A DNA stretch of 64,000 bases from Thalassococcus_A lentus. GTDB taxonomy: Bacteria > Pseudomonadota > Alphaproteobacteria > Rhodobacterales > Rhodobacteraceae. The notes below the pieces were generated by a model. It saw only the letters and a program-made list of their open reading frames with translations. It did not search any database and was not told where the DNA came from. The position numbers and the translations under genes are program-made. Of the stretch, positions 34,699 through 43,191 are shown piece by piece (within the stretch, counting starts at the first letter, position 1; every line of letters begins with the position of its first letter). The stretch spans positions 496,001-560,000 of the forward strand of contig NZ_JAQIOY010000001.1 of assembly GCF_028023555.1 (NCBI RefSeq). The letters run 5' to 3'.

Positions 34699-35504
34699 AA
34701 CCGCACCTCGACGCCCGGAAGCTTCAGCGCTTTCATCAGGTCACGCAGTTCCTGACGCGCGGCGACGTTGGAAATATTGAGCTGCTTTACACCGATGTCC
34801 TTGAGGTCAAGGAGCGTAAGGCCACGCGGGAAGAGTTCGCGAAATATGACCCGCTCGGTGAAGCCGGGGGCAATGCGGAATCCAATCCTCTTGGCCAGCC
34901 GCGTCAGCGCCTTTTCCATCTTCATCTTGTTGACCATGTTCTGCTTGCCCAGTCGGTTGCGCAACACGATCCAGTCGATTGGCTTTAGCCCCGCCTGCGC
35001 CCGCAACTGACGGGCTGACCAGACCATTTCCGAGTAGACCGAGGGGCCGAGGATCTTGTCGCCATCAGCGTCGATGTGCGCCAGCAGATCAAAGTCGATG
35101 AAGCTATCATTCAGCGGTGTCACCAGCGTATCGGCCAGAGAATGCGCCACCTGACTGAGACGCGTGTGTGATCCGGGGCAATCGATAATGATAAAGTCGC
35201 TTTTGTCTTCAAGCTCAGCGACGGCCTTGGACAGGCGATGGTCGTATGCATTTTCGCCGGGTGCGAGCGATGCCTGATCGATGTCTGGCAGGTCAACGGA
35301 ATGAGGGCTTGGCAGGTCGATGCCCAGCTTTTCCAGATGGGTCCGGCGGTTTTCGAGATAGCGACCCATGCTCCTTTGGCGCAGATCGAGATCAAGAGCG
35401 CCGACGCGATGGCCCATTCTGGCCAAGGCGGTTCCCAGATGCATGGAGACGGTCGACTTGCCCGCTCCGCCCTTCTCGTTTCCGACGACGATAATATGTG
35501 CCAC
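34695..35504 (-). CDS. mipZ: division-plane positioning ATPase MipZ
   Basis: 269 residues from a GTG ending at 35504 with AAAGGG upstream; an ATG at 35555 gives an extension without similarity. Deviant Walker A NEKGGAGKST (residues 9-18), GALDLDLRQRSMGRYLENR, the DCPGSHTRL switch and NDSFIDFDLL, FRIAPGFTERVIFRELFPRGLTL follow Caulobacter MipZ closely (cited in separate blocks). It is a ParA-like dimerising ATPase that inhibits FtsZ near the poles through ParB, placing the septum at mid-cell. It lies upstream of the small membrane protein and away from parAB. Confidence 0.93.
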   Translation of the reverse strand: MAHIIVVGNEKGGAGKSTVSMHLGTALARMGHRVGALDLDLRQRSMGRYLENRRTHLEKLGIDLPSPHSVDLPDIDQASLAPGENAYDHRLSKAVAELEDKSDFIIIDCPGSHTRLSQVAHSLADTLVTPLNDSFIDFDLLAHIDADGDKILGPSVYSEMVWSARQLRAQAGLKPIDWIVLRNRLGKQNMVNKMKMEKALTRLAKRIGFRIAPGFTERVIFRELFPRGLTLLDLKDIGVKQLNISNVAARQELRDLMKALKLPGVEVRF

Positions 35505-35668
35505 TGCGTGCCCTTTATGTTTGCCCGCATGTTCCCTGCGGGTGATGTCGCGCACTTTATTCTGCGCTTTCGATCAAGAAAACCCGCCGCTCGAATAGTT
35601 TGTACGCTGCGTGGCGTGTCGGTCGCAGAGCGGTTTTCCGTTTTGACAGGATGTACTGCCGACAAAAA

Positions 35669-35692
35669 AGGCCCGGCACAGTGGCCGGGCCT
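35669..35692 (-). terminator. terminator of the F0 operon
   Basis: AGGCCCGGC (35669-35677) pairs with GCCGGGCCT (35684-35692) around a 6-nt loop. The A run at 35664-35669 is a U tract on the minus strand. It lies 22 nt beyond the atpF stop. Confidence 0.85.
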
Positions 35693-35713
35693 CTCGTAAA
35701 TTGTCGCAAAGCG

Positions 35714-36280
35714 TTAGTGCAGCTTGGCACCCACTTCGGCAATCGCGTCATCGATGAGCTTGCCAGCGTTCTTGGCGGTCATCTGCTTGGCCACGACTTC
35801 CTGAGCGGCACCAACGGCGATCGTGGCGGCGCGATCGCGCACTTCCTTGACCGCGGATGCCTCTGCAGAAGCAATCTGGCTTTCGGCTGCGGCCAGACGG
35901 CGCGCAACAGAGGCTTTCATGTCTTCCTTGGCCTGCTCGGCTGCCAGTTCGGCTTCCTCGCGGGCGTGGGCAACGATGCGTTCTGCTTGCTCCTGCACAT
36001 CGCGTTGCTTGCGCTCATAGCTGGCAAGCAGGCTTTGTGCTTCTTCGCGCAGGGCACGGGCTTCGTCCAGTTCAGACTGGATGTCAGCGGCCCGCTTGTC
36101 GAGCATACCGCTCAGCATGCCTGGTATCTTGAAGTAGATCAGAACACCCAAGAACAGCAGAAAGCCGATCAGCACGACAAAGTCGGTGTTGCCAAGTGAC
36201 AGGAAGGGGCCTTTGGCTGCCAATGCTGGCGTTGCAAAGCCTGAGGCCGCGAGCAGACTAAAGATTGTTGTCTTGCGCAT
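35714..36280 (-). CDS. atpF: ATP synthase F0 subunit b
   Basis: 188 residues from the ATG ending at 36280 (GGTAAGG upstream). After a short hydrophobic start (a signal-like FSLLAASGFATPALAA), the single membrane helix is FVVLIGFLLFLGVLIYF. A long charged coiled coil (residues 60-165, Ala/Glu/Arg rich) forms the peripheral stalk. It makes a heterodimer with b' encoded immediately upstream, an arrangement of phototrophs and alphaproteobacteria. Last gene of the operon, followed by a terminator. Confidence 0.93.
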   Translation of the reverse strand: MRKTTIFSLLAASGFATPALAAKGPFLSLGNTDFVVLIGFLLFLGVLIYFKIPGMLSGMLDKRAADIQSELDEARALREEAQSLLASYERKQRDVQEQAERIVAHAREEAELAAEQAKEDMKASVARRLAAAESQIASAEASAVKEVRDRAATIAVGAAQEVVAKQMTAKNAGKLIDDAIAEVGAKLH

Positions 36281-36284
36281 GGCC

Positions 36285-36836
36285 TTACCCCTTGATCCGG
36301 TTGCTGACAGCGGCTGCCACTGCTTTGGCATCGGCCTTGCCGCCCAGCGCCGAAACGATGGCTTCAGCGGTGTCTTTGGCTACGGCTTCAACGTTTTCCA
36401 TCGCAGTTGCGCGGATATCGCTGATGGCCTTTTCCGACTCGGCTGCTTTGGCTGAAATTTCAGCGTCCGCCTTTGCCATGGCCTTGTCGAGTTCAGCCTT
36501 AATTTCATCACGGGTCTTTTGCGCGATGGATTGCGCTTCGGCCCGGGCATCGGCCAGTGCCTTGTCATAAGCAGCTTCGGCTTCTTCAGCCTTGCGCTTG
36601 AGATCTTCGGCGGCGGCGATGTCTGTCGTGATCGTTCCCTGACGCTCGGCCAGAACGGACGCGATACGCGGCAACGCGATGCGCGACAGCACGAAGAAAA
36701 TCACCACAAGCGTGATGACCAGCCAGAAAATCTGGTTGGGGAACCATTCAAAGCACAGCTGCGGCATGCCGATGGCGCTGCCATCTGGTCCGACGCAAGT
36801 GCTTGTGGATGTGGCCCCGTTGGATTCGGTCGCCAT
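36285..36836 (-). CDS. atpG: ATP synthase F0 subunit b'
   Basis: 183 residues. The membrane helix FWLVITLVVIFFVLSRI starts near residue 36 and is followed by a coiled coil (KRKAEEAEAAYDKALADARAEA, cited by its ends). The N-terminal 30 residues (TSTCVGPDGSAIGMPQLCFEW) include two Cys and are longer than in many b' chains. It partners subunit b in the stator. The atpF2 name is also used for this gene. Confidence 0.92.
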   Translation of the reverse strand: MATESNGATSTSTCVGPDGSAIGMPQLCFEWFPNQIFWLVITLVVIFFVLSRIALPRIASVLAERQGTITTDIAAAEDLKRKAEEAEAAYDKALADARAEAQSIAQKTRDEIKAELDKAMAKADAEISAKAAESEKAISDIRATAMENVEAVAKDTAEAIVSALGGKADAKAVAAAVSNRIKG

Positions 36837-36922
36837 GTCGTCCTCCGTGGAACGGTGTCGTTACATCGGGCGGTGCATCATGCGGTGCACCGCCCGCGCG
36901 TAAGGATCTTAAGTTCCGCGGT

Positions 36923-37147
36923 TTAGACGGCGAACATCAGCAGCAGCGACACGAGGAAGGCAAAGATGCCCAGCGCTTCTGCGAATGCGATACCGATGAA
37001 GAGCGTGGCCGTCTGGCCCGCTGCTGCGGATGGGTTGCGCAGTGCGCCGGCAAGGAAGTTGCCAGCCACGTTGCCCACCCCGATGGCGGCTGCGCCGGAA
37101 CCGATTGCTGCCAGGCCTGCGCCGATGTGTGCGAGATCGCCTTCCAT
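36923..37147 (-). CDS. atpE: ATP synthase F0 subunit c
   Basis: 74 residues, two helices forming the rotor ring hairpin. The polar loop is LRNPSAAAG and the proton-carrying carboxylate is E57 in IGIAFAEALGIF. GAGLAAIGSGAAAIGVGNVAG holds the Gly-rich helix packing motif (cited by its ends). The ATG ending at 37147 has AAGGAGAA upstream. An upstream extension to 37210 is not plausible. Confidence 0.96.
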   Translation of the reverse strand: MEGDLAHIGAGLAAIGSGAAAIGVGNVAGNFLAGALRNPSAAAGQTATLFIGIAFAEALGIFAFLVSLLLMFAV

Positions 37148-37220
37148 GTGAATTCTCCTTACGATTGGAAGTTGAGTGTTTGGTATTCGCGGTAGGAAGC
37201 GTGCGCGCACGCCCCTGTCG

Positions 37221-37970
37221 TTAGTGATGCGGGTGCAATGCGTCCTTGAGGTATACGCAGGTCAGGATGGTGAACACGTAGGCCTGAATGAAGGCAACGA
37301 GCACTTCCAGTGCGTAGATCGCGACGATCCCAAAGATCGCCAGTGGTGCAACCGCTGTGATTGCGGCGAAGCCAGCAAACACTTTGAGAACAGCGTGACC
37401 GGCCATGATGTTGCCCGCCAAACGAATGGAGTGGCTGACCGGACGCACGAAATACGAGATGATTTCGATGATGGCCAGGATTGGACGCAATGCCAGTGGG
37501 GCAGAAGACACCCAGAACAGGCTCAGGAAGCTTGCGCCGTTGATCACAAAGCCAAGGATGGTCACGACGATGAACACCCCAAAGCCAAGAACCGCGGTGA
37601 CTGCGATCATCGATGTCGGCGAGTAGGACATCGGCAGCAGCGCCAGGAAGTTGGCCATCAGGATGAAGATGAAAAGCGTGAAGATGTAAGGGAAGTACTT
37701 AACCGCGTCCTTGCCGGTCACGTCTTCAACCATCTTGTAGATAAAGCCATACGCCAGTTCTGCGATTGACTGGCTGCGCGACGGAACGATTGCTCGTTTG
37801 GAAGTCCCAAACACCATCAGCAATACGGTCGCGACCACTGCCAGAAACAGCCAGAGCGTGATGTTGGTGATGGTGAACATACCAATTGCGCCGTCGCCAA
37901 ACAGCGGTTTGATGATGAACTGATCCATCGGGTGGAAAACCAGTCCGCCCTCAGCTTTATCTGCGGCCAT
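37221..37970 (-). CDS. atpB: ATP synthase F0 subunit a
   Basis: 249 residues, about six membrane helices. The essential Arg is in VRPVSHSIRLAGNIMAGHAVL (cited by its ends), and ILTCVYLKDALHPHH closes the chain. It forms the proton half-channels against the c ring. It lies 4 nt after atpI. Confidence 0.96.
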   Translation of the reverse strand: MAADKAEGGLVFHPMDQFIIKPLFGDGAIGMFTITNITLWLFLAVVATVLLMVFGTSKRAIVPSRSQSIAELAYGFIYKMVEDVTGKDAVKYFPYIFTLFIFILMANFLALLPMSYSPTSMIAVTAVLGFGVFIVVTILGFVINGASFLSLFWVSSAPLALRPILAIIEIISYFVRPVSHSIRLAGNIMAGHAVLKVFAGFAAITAVAPLAIFGIVAIYALEVLVAFIQAYVFTILTCVYLKDALHPHH

Positions 37971-37974
37971 CGCC

Positions 37975-38334
37975 TTACCCTCTCGCGTCGGGGCCTTCGC
38001 CCCTTGTGTCGTCGTCTGACGCGGATGCCCGCGCCTCTTGTGCCTTCTGGATTTCAGCGGCGCTGGACATCATCACTTTGATGCCCGCCGCGATACCCAG
38101 CAATGTGAACAGCACCATTAGAAACGGCTGGGTTCCGAAAACCACGTCCAGCCCGTATCCGATGCCAAAACCGATCCCCAGACCGGCCACCATCTCAGTT
38201 ACCATCCGCCAGGCCAGTTGTGCCTGTGAATAGTGTTCCTCCTGGTGGGCTTTCTCGACAACCTGCGACTCGCGCCGTGCCGCCAGCTTGGCTTCTAGTT
38301 CCTGCAGTTTCCGTTTCGGATCCACGTCAGTCAC
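37975..38334 (-). CDS. atpI: ATP synthase assembly protein AtpI
   Basis: 119 residues. N-terminal charged helix, then two membrane helices (MVAGLGIGFGIGYGLDVVFG and FLMVLFTLLGIAAGIKVM) with the family Gly/Asp pattern. It helps assemble the c ring and possibly supports Mg2+ uptake. It is first in the F0 operon; the promoter should lie in 38335-38440, where I see no strong consensus. Confidence 0.9.
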   Translation of the reverse strand: MTDVDPKRKLQELEAKLAARRESQVVEKAHQEEHYSQAQLAWRMVTEMVAGLGIGFGIGYGLDVVFGTQPFLMVLFTLLGIAAGIKVMMSSAAEIQKAQEARASASDDDTRGEGPDARG

Positions 38335-38517
38335 GCGAAAGCCCCCAATTTGAGGTTTGCGTCTTGCTATTCGTGTGGTCTGCCTGAGTCAATGCTGGGT
38401 TCATGAGGTGAAGGGGTAAGATAACTCACTGAAAATAAATGGGTTTTGCGGTTGGTGTTTTGGTGCGGTCAATGCGCCGCAGGGCTAAATGACGGCAAAA
38501 CGGCCGCTTTAGTAAAT

Positions 38518-38533
38518 TCAACTTTTTGGTTGA
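38518..38533. promoter_or_regulatory. candidate ArsR operator
   Basis: TCAAC-N6-GTTGA inverted repeat, 54 nt upstream of the arsR-like ATG. The size and location fit autorepression by a small winged-helix regulator. The assignment is inferred. Confidence 0.4.
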
Positions 38534-38586
38534 GTTTTCGGCGGCGGCGGGTCATTGCCTCGCTATGTTGGCTTGGTGCTCACAAT

Positions 38587-38919
38587 ATGCCTGACCCCCT
38601 TGATGCAGTTTTTGCCGCTTTGGCGGACCCGACGCGACGGCGTATCCTTATGATGCTGCTTGAGGATGACATGGCCGTGACGGACGTTGCCGAGCCGTTT
38701 GAGATGTCGCTGGCCGCCATCTCAAAGCATCTCATGATCCTGACCCGTGCCGGACTGATCAGCCAGGAAAAACGTGGCCGTGTGAAATGGTGCAAGCTTG
38801 AGCCGGACGCCATGCGGGCGGCCTCAGTCTGGATGAAGGGTTTCGGTCAGTTCGAAGAGATCGATCTGGATGGGCTTGAGCGTTTTCTGGAAAGCGAGCT
38901 GCGGGACAGCGACGCCTGA
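38587..38919 (+). CDS. ArsR-family transcriptional regulator (SdpR-like)
   Basis: 110 residues from the ATG at 38587. Winged helix: LADPTRRRILMMLLEDDMAVTDVAE and MSLAAISKHLMILTRAGLI are the recognition parts. No metal-binding Cys box (ELCVCDL) is present, so it is unlikely to sense arsenic. The upstream 38440-38586 is AT-poor with the repeat at 38518. It is not next to the SRPBCC partner common for this family. Its end is 2 nt from the convergent permease. Confidence 0.88.
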   Translation: MPDPLDAVFAALADPTRRRILMMLLEDDMAVTDVAEPFEMSLAAISKHLMILTRAGLISQEKRGRVKWCKLEPDAMRAASVWMKGFGQFEEIDLDGLERFLESELRDSDA

Positions 38920-38921
38920 TT

Positions 38922-39824
38922 TCATCTGTCTCGTAGTAGCATCAGCAGCGCCAAGGCTGTCAGCGCCACGCCCGGAAGAACCAAAGCGGGTGGCGCGCCC
39001 CGTCCCAAGGCGATTTCCCATAGGATCACCCAACTGGGCGTCAGGTAGGTGTAGGCCATGACCTTGGCAGAGGGCAGCCGCAGTGCTGCAAAGCGTAGCA
39101 GCAGGAATGTCAGGCTTGTGGCCACAGCGGCGGTATAGCCGATTGTGATCCAGACGATTGGGGGCAGCGCGTTCCACTCCGTTGCTACAAGAGCAGGCCC
39201 TGCCCATAGGCAGAGCAGGATCGCGCCAGCCGTCAGAATGGCGGCATTGAAGGCCAAGGCCGGTTCACCACGGCTCAGCTTGCGGAGCAATGGCGCATAG
39301 AGCGCATGACCGATGCATCCCCAGAAATAGATCGTTTCGCCGCGTCCGATTTCAAAGGCCAGAAGCGCAGTCAGATCGGCACGAAAAATGACCCAGAGCG
39401 CGCCGACGCCGCCCACGGCAATGGCAAAGGCCATCCAGCCCGTGGTGACTTGGCGAACGACCAGATAGCCGAACACGGCCGTCAGTGCGGGGTTCAACGT
39501 GAAAACAGCAGCCATGCTGACCGGCGAGGCGGTCTTCAGGCCCTCGAACATTGTCACGAAATAGATCGCGAAAAGTGCGGCCAAAGCAACGTAGCGCCAA
39601 GGCGCCGCTTTGATTTCGCGGGTTATCCCCCCGGTCGCCCAAGCGGCTAGCCACAAAAGAGCGCCCGCAATCACAAAGCGTACTGCATTCAGAACGGCGG
39701 GATCGATGAAGGGCGCGGCCATGCTGCCTAGGGAAAACGACCCGGCAACCAGAGCTGAGAAGCCAAGCATCGCAAGGTGGCCGCGCGCTGTTTCGCGCTT
39801 GGGCCCGTTTGCCGGGGTGCTCAC
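38922..39824 (-). CDS. EamA/DMT-superfamily permease
   Basis: 300 residues starting at a GTG that overlaps the lysR stop (GTGA). About ten membrane helices (SALVAGSFSLGSMAAPFIDP; YFWGCIGHALYAPLLRKLSRG). The second permease of this type in the window. Being coupled to lysR, it is probably expressed with the regulator. Substrate unknown. Confidence 0.9.
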   Translation of the reverse strand: MSTPANGPKRETARGHLAMLGFSALVAGSFSLGSMAAPFIDPAVLNAVRFVIAGALLWLAAWATGGITREIKAAPWRYVALAALFAIYFVTMFEGLKTASPVSMAAVFTLNPALTAVFGYLVVRQVTTGWMAFAIAVGGVGALWVIFRADLTALLAFEIGRGETIYFWGCIGHALYAPLLRKLSRGEPALAFNAAILTAGAILLCLWAGPALVATEWNALPPIVWITIGYTAAVATSLTFLLLRFAALRLPSAKVMAYTYLTPSWVILWEIALGRGAPPALVLPGVALTALALLMLLRDR

Positions 39825-40702
39825 GTTGCGCGACCTACACCTGTGTGCGCTTTTAGGTGCTGTAGAAAGGCCTGCACTTTTGCAGTTCGATGCAGATCGA
39901 CATGCGTGACCAGCCAAAGGGGCGCGCTCCAGTCTTCTTCGGGCTCCATGACCTGCACAAGATCGGGGTGCATTGCGGCGTCCTCGGTTCCCATAAAGCC
40001 AATACCGGACCCTGCAAGGATCGCCCGTTCCATCACTCTTGAATCCGTGCTGCGGAATACGACTTGCCGGTAGGGAATGTTGGCGCGCAACCAGCGCTGA
40101 AAGGGCGCGCGCCCGTCTGGATTATCATGTGCCACAAACTGGTGGGTCTTCAGGCTTTCCAGATCTGACGGCATTCCGTGTTTGTCCAGATAGCTGCGGC
40201 TGGCATAGAGGCCAACGTTCAGCGTGCAGAAAGGTTGAACGACATTGTCGGGTTCACTGGGCTGCGATCCCGCGCGCAACGCGACATGTGCTTCGCCATA
40301 TTCCAACCGGAACACGCGGTCGTCTGTCAGGTAGCGCACGACAACATCGGGGTATTTTTTTTGGAAATCGGCGAGAATACCGACCATCAAGGGTGCGAAG
40401 CTGACCAAAGAGGTCACCAGCAATTCTCCCGATACATCATTGCCACGGCCCTTGATGCGCCCTTCGAGTTGCTGGAACTGATCGTCCGTGGTTTGCGCCA
40501 CCCTCAAAAGATCTTCGCCTGCTTCGGTCGCCGTGTAGCCGCGTGCATGGCGTTGAAACAGCTTTACGCCCAACTGGGCCTCGAGCGCATCAACGTGTCT
40601 AATAACTGTCGCGTGGTGCACGCCCAATGCTTCTGCTGCACCACTAACCGTGCCAGCACGGGCGACCTGAAAAGCCGTGCGAATTTCGTCCCAGTTGTTC
40701 AT
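39821..40702 (-). CDS. LysR-family transcriptional regulator
   Basis: 293 residues. The winged HTH is FQVARAGTVSGAAEALGVHHATVIRHVDALE (cited by its ends) and the effector domain starts near residue 92. It is divergent from azoR, the usual arrangement for LysR regulators and their targets, and co-transcribed with the EamA permease. The ligand is unknown; a quinone or azo-like electrophile would fit azoR. Confidence 0.92.
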   Translation of the reverse strand: MNNWDEIRTAFQVARAGTVSGAAEALGVHHATVIRHVDALEAQLGVKLFQRHARGYTATEAGEDLLRVAQTTDDQFQQLEGRIKGRGNDVSGELLVTSLVSFAPLMVGILADFQKKYPDVVVRYLTDDRVFRLEYGEAHVALRAGSQPSEPDNVVQPFCTLNVGLYASRSYLDKHGMPSDLESLKTHQFVAHDNPDGRAPFQRWLRANIPYRQVVFRSTDSRVMERAILAGSGIGFMGTEDAAMHPDLVQVMEPEEDWSAPLWLVTHVDLHRTAKVQAFLQHLKAHTGVGRAT

Positions 40703-40738
40703 GGCGTGTCCATATGTGCAAAATATAACAATTCATGC

Positions 40739-40767
40739 GCATTTTGGTGCCTTGAGTTCGAAAATGC
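40739..40767. promoter_or_regulatory. candidate LysR site between lysR and azoR
   Basis: GCATTTT (40739-40745) and AAAATGC (40761-40767) are perfect inverted arms separated by 15 nt, and a further GCAAAAT lies at 40718. Arm spacing and the AT-rich arms resemble LysR-type recognition sites. Inferred. Confidence 0.4.
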
Positions 40768-40816
40768 AACATCCTTTGTATGTGGGGTGATTCATACCAA
40801 ACCAAGGAACAAAACC

Positions 40817-41398
40817 ATGACACAGAAACTCTTGCGGCTGGATGCGTCGTCCCGAACCGATGGATCGGTGAGCCGTGCCCTAGCGGACCAAGTTGTCGAG
40901 AAACTGGAGTTCACAGAGGTCGTTCACCGAGATCTCGCGGCGGACATTCCGCAACTGAATGCCGAATGGCTGAATGCAAATGGAACGCCAGAACAGGACC
41001 GCGGGATGGATGAAAAGGCGGCGTTGGCACTGTCGGATACATTGATTGCCGAGGTCAAATCCGCTGACACAGTTCTGATCTCGACGCCAATCTACAACTT
41101 CGGCGTTCCGTCTTCGCTTAAGGCCTGGTTTGACCAGATTGCACGCGCTGGCATCACCTTTGAATACACCGCCGATGGGCCGCGAGGTCTGTTAAAGGGA
41201 AAACGTGCGATCTTGGTCGTTGCTTCTGGCGGTACCGAAGTCGATAGCCCGATCGATTTCGCGACACCTTGGTTGCGGCACGTGATGAACTTCATCGGGA
41301 TCGAGGATGTGCAGGTTGTGCGGTCCGACAAACTGATGGTCGATGCGGATGCTTCCATGCAGCGCGCGGTCAACGACATCGCGGCCCTTGCTGCGTGA
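40817..41398 (+). CDS. azoR: FMN-dependent NADH-azoreductase
   Basis: 193 residues from ATG 40817 with AAGGAAC upstream. Flavodoxin-fold AzoR: LLRLDASSRTDGSVSR, TPIYNFGVPSSLKAWFDQIARAG (cited by its ends), and VVASGGTEVDSPIDFATPWL are the family FMN and dimer blocks. It reduces quinones and azo dyes by two-electron transfer, defending against thiol stress. Divergent LysR gene upstream. Confidence 0.93.
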   Translation: MTQKLLRLDASSRTDGSVSRALADQVVEKLEFTEVVHRDLAADIPQLNAEWLNANGTPEQDRGMDEKAALALSDTLIAEVKSADTVLISTPIYNFGVPSSLKAWFDQIARAGITFEYTADGPRGLLKGKRAILVVASGGTEVDSPIDFATPWLRHVMNFIGIEDVQVVRSDKLMVDADASMQRAVNDIAALAA

Positions 41399-41688
41399 TC
41401 GAAGACGCGCGGGCCACGCGCACAGGGGGGCGCCGGGATCACTCCGGCACCTCGTGACGCTGCCCAATGACCTGTCTTGCTTGACTCTGAGGGGCGCGGC
41501 GCGTAAACGCGCGCCAACCCCGGAAGAGCTACTATATCTTCCGGTCCCATGGCTATTGCCGGGATCGCCCTCCGTCAGCGCGTTGCGCCCACGGGGGCTG
41601 TCGCGCATTGGGTCTTGGCAATTGAGATACGCGCTGCGGCCCCTTACCTTTAGGGCAACCGCGGAAAACGAAGGGGGCCAGTGGGCCA
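41399..41688 (+). other. ffh leader region with GC-rich inverted repeats, no gene recognised
   Basis: 290 nt between azoR and ffh. I see several inverted repeats: GCCGG/CCGGC near 41437-41453, a GGCGCG...CGCGCC pairing near 41497-41515, and CCGGAAGA/TCTTCCGG at 41520-41544 with a 9-nt loop. None is followed by a U tract. I looked for 4.5S RNA (the conserved GGAAGCAGCC-type loop) and did not find it. No open frame here has a ribosome site or protein-like composition. Confidence 0.5.
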
Positions 41689-43191
41689 ATGTTCGAAAAT
41701 CTATCTGAACGTCTCGGTGGCGTATTTGATCGTCTGACCAAGCAGGGCGCGCTGAGCGAAGACGATGTCAAAACAGCCCTACGGGAAGTGCGCGTTGCTC
41801 TGCTGGAGGCCGACGTGTCGCTGCCCGTTGCGCGGCAGTTCATCAAGGCGGTCGAAAAGAAAGCCACAGGCGCAGCGGTGACCAAATCCGTCACGCCCGG
41901 CCAGCAGGTTGTCAAAATTGTCCATGACGAGCTGATTGGTGTTTTGCGCGGTGAGGGTGAACCGGGGTCTCTGAAAATCGATAGCCCGCCTGCGCCGATC
42001 CTCATGGTTGGTCTGCAAGGTGGTGGTAAAACGACGACCACGGCCAAGCTGGCCAAACGGCTCAAGGAGCGGGACGGCAAAAAGGTACTGATGGCGTCGC
42101 TGGACGTGAACCGCCCGGCTGCGATGGAGCAGCTGGCCATCCTTGGTACACAGATTGGTGTCGACACCTTGCCCATCATCAAGGGCGAAGATCCGGTCGC
42201 AATCGCCAAGCGCGCCAAGACGCAGGCCGGTCTGGGTGGCTATGACGTCTATATGCTGGATACCGCGGGCCGCCTGTCCATCGACGAAGAACTGATGGCA
42301 CAGGTCGAAGCGGTCCGTGACGTGGCCAACCCGCGCGAAACGCTGCTGGTGGTCGATGGTCTCACCGGTCAGGACGCAGTGCATACAGCCGAAAATTTCG
42401 ATGAACGCATCGGCATCTCGGGTGTTGTTCTGACCCGTATGGATGGTGACGGCCGCGGCGGTGCGGCTCTTTCCATGCGCGCTGTCACTGGCAAGCCGAT
42501 CAAGTTCGTCGGTCTGGGCGAAAAGATGGACGCGCTCGAAACCTTTGAGCCGGATCGGATCGCGGGCCGAATTCTTGGCATGGGCGACATCGTCAGCCTC
42601 GTGGAAAAGGCGCAACAGACGCTGGAGGCCGAACAGGCCGAACGCATGATGAAGCGCTTCTCCAAGGGTCAGTTCAACATGAACGACCTCAAGATGCAGC
42701 TAGAGCAAATGATCAAGATGGGCGGCATGGAAGGCATGATGTCCATGATGCCGGGTATGGCGAAGGCCGCCAAGCAAATGGGCGACGCAGGCATCGACGA
42801 CAAGATCCTGCGCCAGCAGATCGCCTTGATCCATTCGATGACCAAACGGGAACGGGCCAATCCGCAGATTTTGCAGGCGAGCCGCAAGAAACGCATCGCC
42901 AAGGGCGCGGGTATGGAAGTGTCTGATCTGAACAAACTGCTCAAGATGCAGCGTCAGATGTCCGACATGATGAAGAAGATGGGCAAGATGGGCAAAGGCG
43001 GCATGCTGAAACAAGCCATGCGCGGCATGTTCGGCAAAGGCGGTATGCCTGCCGGTATGGATCCATCACAGATGGACCCCAAAGCGCTGGAGCAAGCCGC
43101 CAAAGCCATGGGTGGTCCCGGCGGCCTTCCGGGCATGGGCGGCGGTGCTGCTCTGCCACCCGGTTTGTCGGGCTTTGGTAAGAAGAAATGA
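41689..43191 (+). CDS. ffh: signal recognition particle protein Ffh
   Basis: 500 residues. N domain to about 85; G domain with GLQGGGKTTTTAKLA, DVNRPAAMEQL, DTAGRLSIDEEL, and TRMDGDGRGGAAL. The M domain from about 320 is Met-rich (MIKMGGMEGMMSMMPGMAKA, MQRQMSDMMKKMGKMG) and binds SRP RNA and signal sequences. The C-terminal Gly/Pro/Met-rich tail (GMPAGMDPSQMDPKALEQ) is longer than in E. coli. It heads a run of overlapping genes reaching rpsP. Confidence 0.97.
   Translation: MFENLSERLGGVFDRLTKQGALSEDDVKTALREVRVALLEADVSLPVARQFIKAVEKKATGAAVTKSVTPGQQVVKIVHDELIGVLRGEGEPGSLKIDSPPAPILMVGLQGGGKTTTTAKLAKRLKERDGKKVLMASLDVNRPAAMEQLAILGTQIGVDTLPIIKGEDPVAIAKRAKTQAGLGGYDVYMLDTAGRLSIDEELMAQVEAVRDVANPRETLLVVDGLTGQDAVHTAENFDERIGISGVVLTRMDGDGRGGAALSMRAVTGKPIKFVGLGEKMDALETFEPDRIAGRILGMGDIVSLVEKAQQTLEAEQAERMMKRFSKGQFNMNDLKMQLEQMIKMGGMEGMMSMMPGMAKAAKQMGDAGIDDKILRQQIALIHSMTKRERANPQILQASRKKRIAKGAGMEVSDLNKLLKMQRQMSDMMKKMGKMGKGGMLKQAMRGMFGKGGMPAGMDPSQMDPKALEQAAKAMGGPGGLPGMGGGAALPPGLSGFGKKK

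Noticed and set aside
41520..41544. CCGGAAGA/TCTTCCGG hairpin as a terminator of azoR
   Set aside because: No U tract follows and it is 120 nt beyond the gene.
41399..41688. possible 4.5S (SRP) RNA gene next to ffh
   Set aside because: The conserved GGUC..GGAAG..CAGCC apical loop could not be found on either strand.
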